Assembly (NCBI GenBank): GCA_002712715.1
Contig: PAUF01000007.1
Location: 201,286 to 265,285, forward strand
DNA length: 64,000 nt
Origin: Flavobacteriales bacterium
GTDB taxonomy: Bacteria; Bacteroidota; Bacteroidia; Flavobacteriales; BACL11
Direction of reading: 5' to 3'
Shown here: positions 38,011-48,773 of the stretch, in pieces
Layout of the letters: each line of letters opens with the position of its first letter
How positions within the stretch are numbered: position 1 is the first letter of the stretch
Program-made: the position numbers and the translations under genes
Notes under the pieces: generated by a model
Database searches by the model: none
What the model saw: only the letters and a program-made list of their open reading frames with translations
What the model was told of the DNA's origin: nothing

Positions 38011-39480
38011 ATGAATTTAGAAAATTATTTTGAGAAATATCGAGAAAAAACTATCGGAGTAAATCATGAATTTGTTAGCCCATATGGTACAAAAAAAATT
38101 ATCTACGCTGATTGGACCGCTAGTGGTAGAATTTATTCTCCAATAGAAAACAGGTTAAATGATGAAATTTATCCCTTTATTGGTAATACTCATACAGAAA
38201 CCTCTGTTACTGGAGCTACTATGAATTTAGCCTTCCATCAGGCTCTTAGAGTCATTAAAGATAGTGTAAATGCTAATTATGATGATGTTATAATTTCAGC
38301 TGGAGCTGGAATGACAATGTTAATTAATAAATTTCAAAGAATTTTAGGACTAAAAATACATGAGCGTTATAAGAATGATATTAATATAAGTGAAAGGCCT
38401 ATAGTTTTCGTTACCCACATGGAGCATCATTCAAATCAAACTACTTGGCTTGAGACTATATGTGATGTGCAAATAATCAACGCTAATCAGGAAGGTTTAG
38501 TAGATTTAAATTCTTTATCCAAATTGTTAGATAAATATAAAGATAGAAAATTGAAGATTGCGGCTATCACATCATGTTCCAACGTAACAGGTATTATGAC
38601 CCCATATCATAAAATAGCAGAAATGATGCATAAAAAAAATGGATTATGTTTTGTTGATTTTGCTTGTTCTGCCCCGTACATTGAAATTGATATGCATCCC
38701 AAAAACAAATTACAATCGTTAGATGCTATATATTTTTCTCCGCACAAGTTCCTAGGAGGGCCTGGATCTACAGGGATTTTAATCTTCAATAAAAATCTAT
38801 ACAAAAATAGAGTACCTGATAATCCTGGAGGCGGTACTGTAAAGTGGACTAATCCTTGGGGTAATCATGGATATGTGGATGATATTGAATCAAGGGAAGA
38901 TGGAGGAACCCCCGCCTTTTTGCAAACTATTAGATCGGCGTTGTGTTTTAAACTAAAAGAACAAATCGGAATTGATAAAATAATGGCTAGAGAAAAGGAA
39001 TTGCATAAGCTAGTGTGGCCTAGCTTATCTAATATACCAAATCTACATATTCTAGCTAAAAATATTAGCGAACGATTATGTATTTATTCATTTTACATTG
39101 ATGACCTACATTATAATCTAGGAGTTCAGTTGTTAAATGATAAGTTTGGCATACAAACTAGAGGAGGATGCTCTTGCGCTGGAACTTATGGTCATTATTT
39201 ATTAAATGTGGATTACAAAACTTCATGTAATATAACAAACAATATTGAAGAAGGCCTTTTAGACTCTAAGCCTGGATGGATCAGGATGTCGTTACATCCC
39301 ATTATGACTAATAAAGAAGTTAATTTTATAATTAGTTCGATTCAAGAATTATGTGAAAATCATAAAGAATGGTCAAAGGATTATCGATATAATCCAAATT
39401 CTAATGATTTTTCATTTGTAAAAAGTAAAGGAGAAAATAATTTATTAAGAGCTAAAGAATGGTTTGATACTATTATTTAA
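38011..39480 (+). CDS. Class V PLP-dependent aminotransferase / cysteine desulfurase-like protein
   Basis: A 489-residue fold-type I PLP enzyme. HMEHHSNQTTW is the histidine-rich cofactor-stacking motif of SufS/CsdA-like enzymes, VDFACSAPYIEID the PLP aspartate region, and SPHKFLGG carries the Schiff-base lysine Lys246. A glycine-rich RGGCSCAGTYGH segment (Cys387, Cys389) is where cysteine desulfurases keep their catalytic loop cysteine, so sulfur or selenium transfer is plausible. It is longer than SufS (about 410) and no suf genes are adjacent, so it is probably a side-branch enzyme, not the main Fe-S desulfurase. Confidence 0.85.
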   Translation: MNLENYFEKYREKTIGVNHEFVSPYGTKKIIYADWTASGRIYSPIENRLNDEIYPFIGNTHTETSVTGATMNLAFHQALRVIKDSVNANYDDVIISAGAGMTMLINKFQRILGLKIHERYKNDINISERPIVFVTHMEHHSNQTTWLETICDVQIINANQEGLVDLNSLSKLLDKYKDRKLKIAAITSCSNVTGIMTPYHKIAEMMHKKNGLCFVDFACSAPYIEIDMHPKNKLQSLDAIYFSPHKFLGGPGSTGILIFNKNLYKNRVPDNPGGGTVKWTNPWGNHGYVDDIESREDGGTPAFLQTIRSALCFKLKEQIGIDKIMAREKELHKLVWPSLSNIPNLHILAKNISERLCIYSFYIDDLHYNLGVQLLNDKFGIQTRGGCSCAGTYGHYLLNVDYKTSCNITNNIEEGLLDSKPGWIRMSLHPIMTNKEVNFIISSIQELCENHKEWSKDYRYNPNSNDFSFVKSKGENNLLRAKEWFDTII

Positions 39481-39485
39481 TCAGT

Positions 39486-39776
39486 TTATTTTTTTATAAT
39501 TTTAGGTACTTTGAAATAGTCAGAGTCTTTCTGGGGAGCACTTTGTAGAGCGTCATGCTGACCATAATTTTCACTACAGATATCTTTTCTTAGAATATTC
39601 TTTTCTTCACTTACATACACTAAAGGCTTGGTCTCATCTGTATCAACTTCATTTAATTTTTCAATGAATTCAAGTATTTTGACAAGATCTTCTTTCATTT
39701 TTTGAGAAGAATTTTTATCAAATTGAATTTTTGATAGAATTGACAATTCCTTAATTAAATTGTTATTAACTTTCAT
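39486..39776 (-). CDS. gatC: Asp-tRNA(Asn)/Glu-tRNA(Gln) amidotransferase subunit C
   Basis: Small GatCAB subunit that clamps GatA to GatB. The 96-residue protein starts with the helical LIKELSILSKIQFD segment and later has FIEKLNEVDTDETKPL, the conserved GatC core, and ends DYFKVPKIIKK, matching the usual FxVPKVI ending. gatA and gatB are elsewhere. It overlaps plsC by 11 bases and is translated after it. Confidence 0.92.
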   Translation of the reverse strand: MKVNNNLIKELSILSKIQFDKNSSQKMKEDLVKILEFIEKLNEVDTDETKPLVYVSEEKNILRKDICSENYGQHDALQSAPQKDSDYFKVPKIIKK

Positions 39777-40494
39777 GGTTTTTTAATTCTTCAAAGATAG
39801 TATTGTATGCTGATTTTTTAAGATCTTCGATAGATTTTTTGTCAGAACTTATTGGCTTATGAATTTTAATCCTTACATTTCCCGGAAAACCCTTATAGTA
39901 TTGAGAAGGAAATTTCTTTTTTATATCACAAATTGTAATAGGTATAATTTCAATATTTTTTTCATAAGCTAATTTAAAAGCACCATTCTTAAAATTTCTT
40001 AGCTGAATTTTTGGTTCAGGAATACCTCCCTCTGGGAAAATACATACACTAAAACCCTTGTCTATAGCTTCACTTGCTTGGATATAAGCAGAATAAGAAT
40101 CCTTAATACTCTCTCTATTTACCATTATGGAATTATGTTTATAAAAATATCCAAAAATTGGAATCTTCACAAGTTCTTTTTTCCCTATAAACAACAATGG
40201 CATTTGAAGGGCCGTTGAAATTATAGGTATATCTAGGGTTGATGTGTGGTTAGAGCAGAGTATATATTGTTTTGAATCATTTAGTGGTTGTTCTATTTCT
40301 AATTTAATGTTAATACCTGCCAATAGTAAAGTAATATACGAAAGATACTTGGTAATATAATTAATTATTATTTGACTTTTATAGAAAGAAGTGAATAAAA
40401 AAAGTATAGGAATTAGTGAAACAAAAGAAAAACAAAAACTTAGGAAAACCCATAATCTCCACAATAAACTAAAAAGAAATTTAATCCAATTCAT
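39766..40494 (-). CDS. plsC: 1-acyl-sn-glycerol-3-phosphate acyltransferase
   Basis: Acylates lysophosphatidic acid to phosphatidic acid in membrane lipid synthesis. N-terminal membrane helices (about 8-36 and 46-62) precede the HxxxxD catalytic motif in SNHTSTLD (His83, Asp88); FPEGGIPEP is the acceptor-binding motif III, and IPITICDI the motif IV region. 242 residues is typical. It starts 4 bases from a perfect -7 element and runs into gatC. Divergent from trpS. Confidence 0.92.
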   Translation of the reverse strand: MNWIKFLFSLLWRLWVFLSFCFSFVSLIPILFLFTSFYKSQIIINYITKYLSYITLLLAGINIKLEIEQPLNDSKQYILCSNHTSTLDIPIISTALQMPLLFIGKKELVKIPIFGYFYKHNSIMVNRESIKDSYSAYIQASEAIDKGFSVCIFPEGGIPEPKIQLRNFKNGAFKLAYEKNIEIIPITICDIKKKFPSQYYKGFPGNVRIKIHKPISSDKKSIEDLKKSAYNTIFEELKNHES

Positions 40495-40498
40495 ATAG

Positions 40499-40506
40499 CA
40501 AATATA
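40499..40506 (-). promoter_or_regulatory. -7 promoter element of plsC-gatC
   Basis: Minus strand reads TATATTTG, an exact TAnnTTTG match, ending 4 bases before the plsC ATG, which implies a leaderless transcript. On the plus strand a one-mismatch element TATTTTTA (40514-40521) may serve trpS. Confidence 0.6.
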
Positions 40507-40540
40507 AAAATCATATTTTTACAGCATAAATTTATTATCA

Positions 40541-41509
40541 ATGGCTAGAATTTTAACTGGTATTCAGAGCACAGGAGTTCCACATTTAGGAAACTTGCTT
40601 GGGGCAATTATCCCAGCAATTAATTTATCAAAAGATAGTGATAATGAGTGTTTGTTTTTTATTGCAGACATGCATTCCTTTACTACTGTTAGGGATCCAA
40701 GAGTATTAAAAAATAATACTTATGCAACTGCTGCCGCTTGGTTGTCTTTTGGATTTGATACAGATAGGAATATATTTTACCGGCAATCAGACATTACTGA
40801 AGTTTGTGAATTAGCTTGGTACTTAAATTGTTTTACCCCGTACCCAATGCTTGCTAATTCTCATTCATTTAAAGATAAATCAGATCGATTAGCTTCAGTT
40901 AACGCTGGTTTATTCACATACCCTGTATTAATGGCCGCTGATATCCTTCTATATGATGCGCAAATAGTTCCTGTTGGAAAAGATCAGTCCCAGCATTTGG
41001 AAATAACTAGAGATTTAGCTAATGCATTTAACTATATTTACAAGGACACGTTTACTATTCCCGAAATAGACTTAGATAAAAAAAGTATGATAGTTACAGG
41101 AACAGATGGGCAGAAAATGAGCAAATCGTATAATAATGATATTAATATTTTTCTTCCAGAAAAACTTTTAAAAAAACAGATTATGTCAATTAAAACTGAC
41201 TCTATTCCACTTTCAGATTCAAAAAATCCAGAAACTTGTAATGTATTTAAGATATATAAATTAATTGCAAATGAAAATCAACTTAATCAAATGAAAAGCA
41301 ATTACATTAATGGTAATTATGGATATGGCCATGCTAAAAACGAGCTGTTAGAACTTATACTTACTAAATATAAAAAACAGAGAGTGGAATTTGTACGATT
41401 GATGAAGAATAAAAATTTAATTGATGAAAAATTAAAATTAGGTTCTACTAAAGCAAGGTCTATAGCTGAAAGTGTATTGCAGAGAGTCAGAAGTAATATT
41501 GGTTACTAG
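40541..41509 (+). CDS. trpS: Tryptophan-tRNA ligase
   Basis: Class I synthetase charging tRNA-Trp. The HIGH-type motif is PHLGN (14-18) in RILTGIQSTGVPHLGNLLGA, the KMSKS loop is at 192-196, and VPVGKDQSQHLEITRDLA is the conserved tRNA/Trp-binding segment. 322 residues is normal. It is divergent from plsC, 46 bases apart. Its stop lies 3 bases from the convergent amidohydrolase stop. Confidence 0.97.
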   Translation: MARILTGIQSTGVPHLGNLLGAIIPAINLSKDSDNECLFFIADMHSFTTVRDPRVLKNNTYATAAAWLSFGFDTDRNIFYRQSDITEVCELAWYLNCFTPYPMLANSHSFKDKSDRLASVNAGLFTYPVLMAADILLYDAQIVPVGKDQSQHLEITRDLANAFNYIYKDTFTIPEIDLDKKSMIVTGTDGQKMSKSYNNDINIFLPEKLLKKQIMSIKTDSIPLSDSKNPETCNVFKIYKLIANENQLNQMKSNYINGNYGYGHAKNELLELILTKYKKQRVEFVRLMKNKNLIDEKLKLGSTKARSIAESVLQRVRSNIGY

Positions 41510-41512
41510 TAA

Positions 41513-42781
41513 TTATTTTCGATATTTTTCATACAGTTCTTTTTGATGATTGTATAAATCAATTTCCTCTCCTTTAATATACGCGGCTTCTACTTGATTA
41601 GTCTTCATGTCTAAGGCATCTCCATTACTAATAAAAAATGTGGCATTTTTACCTTCTTCTATTGATCCTTCTTTTTCAGAAATCCCTAAGATTTTTGCAG
41701 CGTTAAGTGTTAAAGCGGTTATAGCGGATTCCTTATCAAGCCCATACGCTACTGCAGTGCCAGCTGTAAAAGGTAGGTTCCTAGAGCCCATTGCTTCCAT
41801 GTCTCCTGAATAGGAAAAACAAAAGGTAATATCCTCTTCATATAGTTTTGAAGGTAGATTATAAAATTCATCAATCGGAGAGTCTTCGCTACTAGGCAAG
41901 CTATGCGTTCTTATGAGTATTATTGGAACTTCATATTCTTTAATTATATTAATCGCATTTATCGCGTCTTTTCCTCCAACTAGAATAATGTTTTTAACAC
42001 CTATTTTTGAAAAAAAACGTATAGACTCTCTTATTTCTTTGGCATAATTTGCATGAATATATAAATTACTACTTCCGTTAAAAATGTTTTCAAGAGACTT
42101 CATTTGTAGATCAATTTTTTCAGAAAATTTAAAATAAGCATAGGCTTTTTTGAAGTATTGTTTAATCTTTTCAACATCAGCTTCATAACTTTTATTTTGT
42201 TTGGTGTTGCCTGGCTCAGCCCACCAACCGGAATATTTAAAAACACTCGGCCAATTTAAATGTATCCCATCATTTTCTATAGCACTTGCATCTTCCCAAT
42301 TCATCCCATCTAAATACATTACTGAAGAAGCTCCCGAAATTATACCGCCTCTAGGAGTAACTTGAGTTATAAGCACGCCGTTGCTTCTGATTGTTTTTAA
42401 TATTCGTGAATCAGTATTATAAGCCGTTAAAGATCTTACATTAGGATTGAAATCTCCGACTTCATTATAGTCATTTGTTGCTCTAACAGCGCCTATTTCT
42501 GTAATTCCTAAAGTGTTATTTGGAGAAATAAACCCAGGATAAATATGTTTCCCATGAAGTTTTATAATTGTGTCATAGGAGGTCGGGTCTATTCTTATCT
42601 TATTCGCTTCAGTTACAATATCAAATTTGTCATCTTTAAAACTAATCAAAGAATTTTCTATTATTTCACCATTTCCTATGTGCGCTGTAGCTCCAATAAG
42701 TAAAATAGGTTTGTTAGCATTGGAATTAATCGCGATGAGGCATATTGCTAAATAGCTTATAAGTTTAAATTTTTTAATCAT
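41513..42781 (-). CDS. Exported amidohydrolase-like protein without the HxH metal motif
   Basis: A 422-residue protein with a signal peptide (about 1-22) and the amidohydrolase composite fold: an N-terminal beta part, GKHIYPGFISPNNTLGITEIG where an active enzyme has PGxIDxHxH, and the C-terminal SAITALTLNAAKILGISEKEGSIEEGKNATFFISNGD typical of the family. With SPN in place of HxH, the binuclear metal site is probably not formed. The stop of the larger gene at 42774 overlaps its start by 8 bases, so the two are coupled and may form a complex. Confidence 0.78.
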   Translation of the reverse strand: MIKKFKLISYLAICLIAINSNANKPILLIGATAHIGNGEIIENSLISFKDDKFDIVTEANKIRIDPTSYDTIIKLHGKHIYPGFISPNNTLGITEIGAVRATNDYNEVGDFNPNVRSLTAYNTDSRILKTIRSNGVLITQVTPRGGIISGASSVMYLDGMNWEDASAIENDGIHLNWPSVFKYSGWWAEPGNTKQNKSYEADVEKIKQYFKKAYAYFKFSEKIDLQMKSLENIFNGSSNLYIHANYAKEIRESIRFFSKIGVKNIILVGGKDAINAINIIKEYEVPIILIRTHSLPSSEDSPIDEFYNLPSKLYEEDITFCFSYSGDMEAMGSRNLPFTAGTAVAYGLDKESAITALTLNAAKILGISEKEGSIEEGKNATFFISNGDALDMKTNQVEAAYIKGEEIDLYNHQKELYEKYRK

Positions 42782-45764
42782 AGTCTTCTATAGTTTCACA
42801 GTGGTATATTTTCTCGTATTCTAATTCTATCTCCTTAAAATTTTTATTTGAGATGTCTTCCCCCATTTTTTTAATTAATCTCATACGTTCTATTAAATCT
42901 CTATCTTCCATTTGTTTTGATTTTTTAATGCAGTACATGAGAACGCCATCAACATATGTTTGTTCTACTTTAGCATATACAGATAAGGGATTACCACTCC
43001 AAATCACAATATCAGCATCTTTTCCTTTAGTAATACTGCCAATCTGATTGTCCAGATGCAAAAGAATAGCGGGATTTAGGGTAATCATTTTCCATGCTTC
43101 TTCTTCAGATACGTTTCCATATTTTATAGCTTTTGCAGCTTCATGATTTAATCTTCTACCCATTTCTGCATCATCAGAATTAATTGCGGTTACAATTCCG
43201 TTTTCATTGAGGATTGCTGCATTATATGGAATCGCATCATTGACTTCAAATTTATAGGCCCACCAATCTGAGAACGTCGAAGCTCCTGCTCCATGAATCT
43301 TCATTTTTTTTGCAACTTTGTATCCCTCAAGTATATGAGTAAATGTATTAATAGTAAACCCCATAGAGTCAGCTACATGCATGAGCATATTAATTTCTGA
43401 TTGAATATAAGAATGGCATGTAACGAATCTTTCTGAATTTAGAATTTCTACTAATGCGTTAAGCTCCATGTCTTCTCTAGGGGGAGAGGTGTTTCGTTTT
43501 ACATGAGGGCGTAAATTATTATAAGTGTCCCATTCTTTTTTGTACTCTTTTGCTCTTAAAAAGGCATCATAGAATACTTGTTCAACCCCCATTCTTGTTT
43601 GTGGGAATCGTATGGTGTTGTTGTCACCCCAATTACTTTGTTTTACATTTTCCCCTAATGCAAGCTTAATAAATCCTTTAGCATTTTTGATTTTCATGTC
43701 TTCAGCATTGCTACCCCATCTAAATTTAATTATTGCTGATTGGCCACCAATAGGATTTGCTGATCCATGCAAGAGCTGAGCGGTAGTAACTCCCCCCGCT
43801 AACTGTCTATATATGTTATGATCCTTAGGATTGATTACATTTGCAATACTTACTTCTGCCGTTACAGCTTGGCTACTTTCATTTACACCTTTACTAATAG
43901 CTATGTGAGAATGTTCATCAACAATTCCGCAGGTTAAATGTTTTCCTTTCAAATCAATTGTTGAAAACGCATTATTTTTGAATAATATTTTTCCATCGAT
44001 TTTTTTCCCAACAGCTATTATTTTCCCATCTTTAATTGCAACATCAGCTTCATCTAAAATGCCAGACTCTTCATTTGTCCAAATGGTTGCGTTGGTAAAT
44101 AGGATTGGTAGTTTTTCTTTTTTAAGTTGAATTCCGTAAGCTTTGTTTGGACTTAAGATAGTAGGTATTATAGTATCGATTAATTTTTTAGACTCGTTTT
44201 TATTCTCAATTAGTGTTGAGTCAAGCTGCAATTTGAAATCAATCATATCTCCAAAATCATTTTCATAAAACCCAATAAAAACACCGTCTACATATTCAGA
44301 CATTCCTCTAAATGACATGTCATTATTCGAGAAGAGCAAAGTAGTATTTTGGAGGTCTGTTTTATAAGCAACTAGCGAAGTGTCAGATGTGATTTCATGA
44401 ACTTTGATTTTATCTATTGAACCAGATAATTTAAAATTTCTAATTTCATTTATTTCAGAATGAAATGTATAATATCCTCTAAAATCATTAATAGGTTTTT
44501 TATTAATTATATGTCTTTTCCCATTAGTCCAGTTTTCATAGATTTTTCCATCATCAAATAAGTCGCCGCTACATATTAAAAAATTAGCTTTTTTGTTTTT
44601 TGCTATTGAACCAATTGTTTCTTCTTGATTGATTATAGTAGATGGGATATGTGTTAAAGCTTTAATAGCTATTTTTTTAGGAAGACCTTTATTAATTGCT
44701 GTTTTGAGGTTGTTGAAGAACTCCTCTGATTTTTCAATTCCTTCCATTGTGATACAGAATTTAATATCGTTTTCATAAAGAATCCTAGGATTAAAGGGAG
44801 CGGTCTCCCATTGTTTTAATTTTGATAAAGTTAAAGATCTATTTAGCTCAGGATTGCTGACATTGTATTTTTTTGGAAAATTAATTGGAAGGATAATTGG
44901 AAATCCAAATGTTTTTATGTCGTTCACATATTCATATTCTTCACCATTTCCTTTAATAATAAAATCTAATTCGAATTCATTCGCTATTTCGTTTATCCTG
45001 CTATAATCTAGTACATTATTAGTCTCAAATATGTGTGGCAAGTTGATATTCTCATTATAAGAGATATAAGACAGATTAATAACATCTTTCTGATTTTTGT
45101 ACCAATAAGCATCCAAGAAGAATTGTTTTATAAGAGCAATACTTCCCATTAAAGAACTAGGATAGTTTTGACTAGATGAACCTTTTTTAAAAGAGAATGC
45201 CAATGCTGTTTTAGGGTTTAAAATCACATTACTTTCTTGTTCCTGAGACAGAGAGACTAAAGAAGCGGTTCCTCTTACAATACCATCTTGTTGATGAGTC
45301 AGAACTACTCCAAACCCAGATGACAAATAATTTTTTATTTGCTCATTGTTAATTGAAAATTGATCGCATGCGTTTATTTCTGGATGAACAGCTTCATTCC
45401 AGTGATATGCCCCTTCTTTATTTGAATCAAATTGTGGATACATGCTTGGTTTTTTCTTAATACTTTTTTTAATACCATAGCTAGAGTATAAATCAATAAA
45501 AGATGGATAAATATAGCCCCCATCAAGATTAACAATTATAGCTCCCTTAGGGATTTCAATATTTTCGCCAACATCAATGATTTTATCTTGTTTGACAATT
45601 AGTATTCCATTTTCTATTTGATTTTTGTAATCAATAATTATATATGCATTAGTAAATGCATAAGTTGGATAGAAATTTTTTGATACGCTATTTACAGGAG
45701 TCATCTCTTGTGACATCAGGCTGCAACTAATTAGTATAAAAATAAAAAATTCAAGGTTTCTCAT
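42774..45764 (-). CDS. Large exported two-domain amidohydrolase
   Basis: A 996-residue protein with signal peptide (about 1-18). The first amidohydrolase-like half (about 35-420) has GGYIYPSFIDLYSSYG in place of the HxH motif and is probably inactive. The second half (from about 560) has GIVDEHSHIAIS with His618 and His620, VTCHSYIQSE and TFTHILEGYKVAK for further metal ligands, and NSDDAEMGRRLNHEAAKAI with the catalytic aspartate, so it should be active. Substrate unknown; exported imidazolonepropionase/dipeptidase-like enzymes are the nearest type. It is the first gene of the pair. No perfect -7 element was found. Confidence 0.82.
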   Translation of the reverse strand: MRNLEFFIFILISCSLMSQEMTPVNSVSKNFYPTYAFTNAYIIIDYKNQIENGILIVKQDKIIDVGENIEIPKGAIIVNLDGGYIYPSFIDLYSSYGIKKSIKKKPSMYPQFDSNKEGAYHWNEAVHPEINACDQFSINNEQIKNYLSSGFGVVLTHQQDGIVRGTASLVSLSQEQESNVILNPKTALAFSFKKGSSSQNYPSSLMGSIALIKQFFLDAYWYKNQKDVINLSYISYNENINLPHIFETNNVLDYSRINEIANEFELDFIIKGNGEEYEYVNDIKTFGFPIILPINFPKKYNVSNPELNRSLTLSKLKQWETAPFNPRILYENDIKFCITMEGIEKSEEFFNNLKTAINKGLPKKIAIKALTHIPSTIINQEETIGSIAKNKKANFLICSGDLFDDGKIYENWTNGKRHIINKKPINDFRGYYTFHSEINEIRNFKLSGSIDKIKVHEITSDTSLVAYKTDLQNTTLLFSNNDMSFRGMSEYVDGVFIGFYENDFGDMIDFKLQLDSTLIENKNESKKLIDTIIPTILSPNKAYGIQLKKEKLPILFTNATIWTNEESGILDEADVAIKDGKIIAVGKKIDGKILFKNNAFSTIDLKGKHLTCGIVDEHSHIAISKGVNESSQAVTAEVSIANVINPKDHNIYRQLAGGVTTAQLLHGSANPIGGQSAIIKFRWGSNAEDMKIKNAKGFIKLALGENVKQSNWGDNNTIRFPQTRMGVEQVFYDAFLRAKEYKKEWDTYNNLRPHVKRNTSPPREDMELNALVEILNSERFVTCHSYIQSEINMLMHVADSMGFTINTFTHILEGYKVAKKMKIHGAGASTFSDWWAYKFEVNDAIPYNAAILNENGIVTAINSDDAEMGRRLNHEAAKAIKYGNVSEEEAWKMITLNPAILLHLDNQIGSITKGKDADIVIWSGNPLSVYAKVEQTYVDGVLMYCIKKSKQMEDRDLIERMRLIKKMGEDISNKNFKEIELEYEKIYHCETIEDYD

Positions 45765-45849
45765 AAATACTTATAATTAAAGTTGTAAAAATACAATTTT
45801 TAAAAAATAAATTTTTGTTTCTTTGCTTCAGAGTTTAATTATTTTGTGA

Positions 45850-46026
45850 ATGAGTTTTCTTAAGCCAAAGTTTATTGTCAAATATACTAAGATTTATAAA
45901 GAAGGTGGGTTTAAAGCGGTAGCTAAGGAGGGAGGCTGGACAGTTTTAATTTTATTATTCTTGTTTTTTTTGATTAAAGGTTTATTGTGGTTAATCATTC
46001 CATATTTAATTGCTAGGGGAGTATAA
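45850..46026 (+). CDS. Small single-helix membrane protein (58 residues)
   Basis: A short open frame, ATG at 45850 to TAA at 46024-46026, beginning MSFLKPKFIVKYTKIYKEG. It has a basic N-terminal half (Lys/Tyr-rich, 'KPKFIVKYTKIYKEGG') and a hydrophobic helix (about 31-55) ending in LIARGV, and could be a tail-anchored protein. It lies 16 bases upstream of the next gene in the same direction and probably heads the operon to hflX. Small basic-then-hydrophobic proteins like this are common in Bacteroidota, but I recognise no named family. Promoter is weak (TTATTTTG, 45839-45846). Confidence 0.6.
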   Translation: MSFLKPKFIVKYTKIYKEGGFKAVAKEGGWTVLILLFLFFLIKGLLWLIIPYLIARGV

Positions 46027-46042
46027 ATTAAAAATAAATATT

Positions 46043-46399
46043 ATGAAAACACACGCGTTAAATTTAATTAATAGTTTTTCTTTAATGTCTATAGGACTAT
46101 GGGGATTGTATGTTTCTAATGCGCCAACATCTTTAATTCCAGTAGCTTTTGGATTATTTTTGTTTTTATGTTCTGATGGAATAAAGAATGAAAACAAGAA
46201 AATTGCTCATATTGCTGTTTTGTTAACCGTGGTTATTATTGCAGCTTTGTATTTCATGCCTCTTTCTAAGGAGTTAGCTTTAGAAGCTAGCCAGCAGGAC
46301 AGTAATAAGATTTACAGATTATTAGCAATGATTGGAACATCAGTATTAGCTATGATTGGTTTCGTTAAAAGCTTTATCGACGCTAGAAAAAACAAATAA
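46043..46399 (+). CDS. Four-helix small membrane protein of unknown function
   Basis: 118 residues, about four hydrophobic helices (8-27, 29-47, 57-75, 93-112). The segment TSLIPVAFGLFLFLCS resembles a motif in a broadly distributed small membrane family (ALIPxxFGxxL), but I cannot name it. I start at the ATG at 46043; the in-frame TTG at 46010 would overlap the 58-residue gene. It precedes hflX by 11 bases. Confidence 0.7.
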   Translation: MKTHALNLINSFSLMSIGLWGLYVSNAPTSLIPVAFGLFLFLCSDGIKNENKKIAHIAVLLTVVIIAALYFMPLSKELALEASQQDSNKIYRLLAMIGTSVLAMIGFVKSFIDARKNK

Positions 46400-46410
46400 T
46401 GATTTAAAAT

Positions 46411-47573
46411 TTGAAGGAAAGAGCTGTTTTAATTGGATTAATAACCAGTGATATTTCCAAAGAACTTATTGAGGAATATTTGTTGGAATTAGCTTTTTTG
46501 GCAAAAACAGCGGGAGCTGATACTATAAAATCCTTTACACAAAAATTACCTCATCCAGATAAATCTACTTTTTTAGGAAAAGGAAAAACAGCTGAGATAA
46601 GCGAATTTGTAAAATCTAATGATATCAGTTTAGTTATATTTGATGATGAGCTGTCTCCTACTCAATTAAGAAATGTAGAAAAAATTTATGGCTGTAAGAT
46701 TTTAGATCGAAATAATCTTATTCTAGATATTTTTGCTACTAGAGCGCAAACATCTAAAGCTCGAACTCAAGTAGAGCTTGCTCAATATCAGTATTTGTTG
46801 CCAAGACTTACTAGAATGTGGACACATTTAGAAAGGCAAAAGGGGGGCATTGGAATGCGAGGACCAGGTGAGACTCAGATCGAAACAGATAGAAGAATTA
46901 TAAAAGATAAAATTTCTTTATTAAAAAAGAAAATTAAAAAAATAGATAAGCAAGGTTTTACACAACGCAAACAGAGGCATCAGTTAATAAGGGTTTCTCT
47001 AGTAGGATACACAAATGCAGGGAAATCAACTTTAATGAATCAACTTAGTAAAGCAGAAATTTTTGCTGAGGACAAGCTTTTTGCAACATTAGATACAACA
47101 GTTCGAAAAGTTGTAATTGAAAATTTACCCTTTTTACTCACAGACACAGTTGGTTTTATCAGAAAACTTCCTCACGAACTTGTTGATTCATTTAAGTCAA
47201 CTTTAGATGAAGTTAGAGAATCCGATTTATTATTACATGTAGTAGATATTTCTAATAAGTCTTTTGAAGATCATATTAAAACTGTTGATAAAACTATTTT
47301 AGATATAGGAGCTTCTGACATTCCATCAATTATAATTTTCAATAAAATTGACAATTATAAATTTGTGGAAAAAGAGGATGATGATTTAACTGAAAAAACA
47401 AATGAAAATTATTCTCTCAAGGATCTAGAGTCTACTTGGATGTCTAAAATTAATACTGAAGTTATTTTCATTTCATCTACTCAAAAATATAATTTTGACA
47501 TTTTAAGAAATACTTTATATAATAAAATAAAGGATTTGCATATAAAAAGATATCCGTATAATAACCTTCTTTA

Positions 47574-47577
<4 letters not shown>
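46411..47577 (+). CDS. hflX: GTPase HflX
   Basis: Ribosome-associated GTPase that splits or rescues stalled ribosomes. The N-terminal HflX domain has DTIKSFTQKLPHPDKSTFLGKGK, the linker has GGIGMRGPGETQIETDRR, and the G domain has GYTNAGKS (199-206, G1), LTDTVGFI (G3) and NKID (G4). 388 residues. The start is TTG: the nearest upstream ATG in frame (46399) is followed directly by a TAA at 46405-46407. An acidic insertion (about 325-350) lies before the C-terminal strands. Its stop shares TTAG with the ABC exporter stop. Confidence 0.93.
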
Positions 47578-48602
<1,025 letters not shown>

Positions 48603-48773
48603 GATTTTTTTATAGTTTTCACTTTGTTTGTCAAATTTATTTTTGACAGTTTTTTCCGCATTTAATAATTTTATTACTCGTAATCCTCTAATGTTCTCAT
48701 CAATTATTGAAATTAAATCACTTATTTTTTGCTGACTTTTTTCAGATGTTTTTTTTAGAGATTTTCCTATCGT

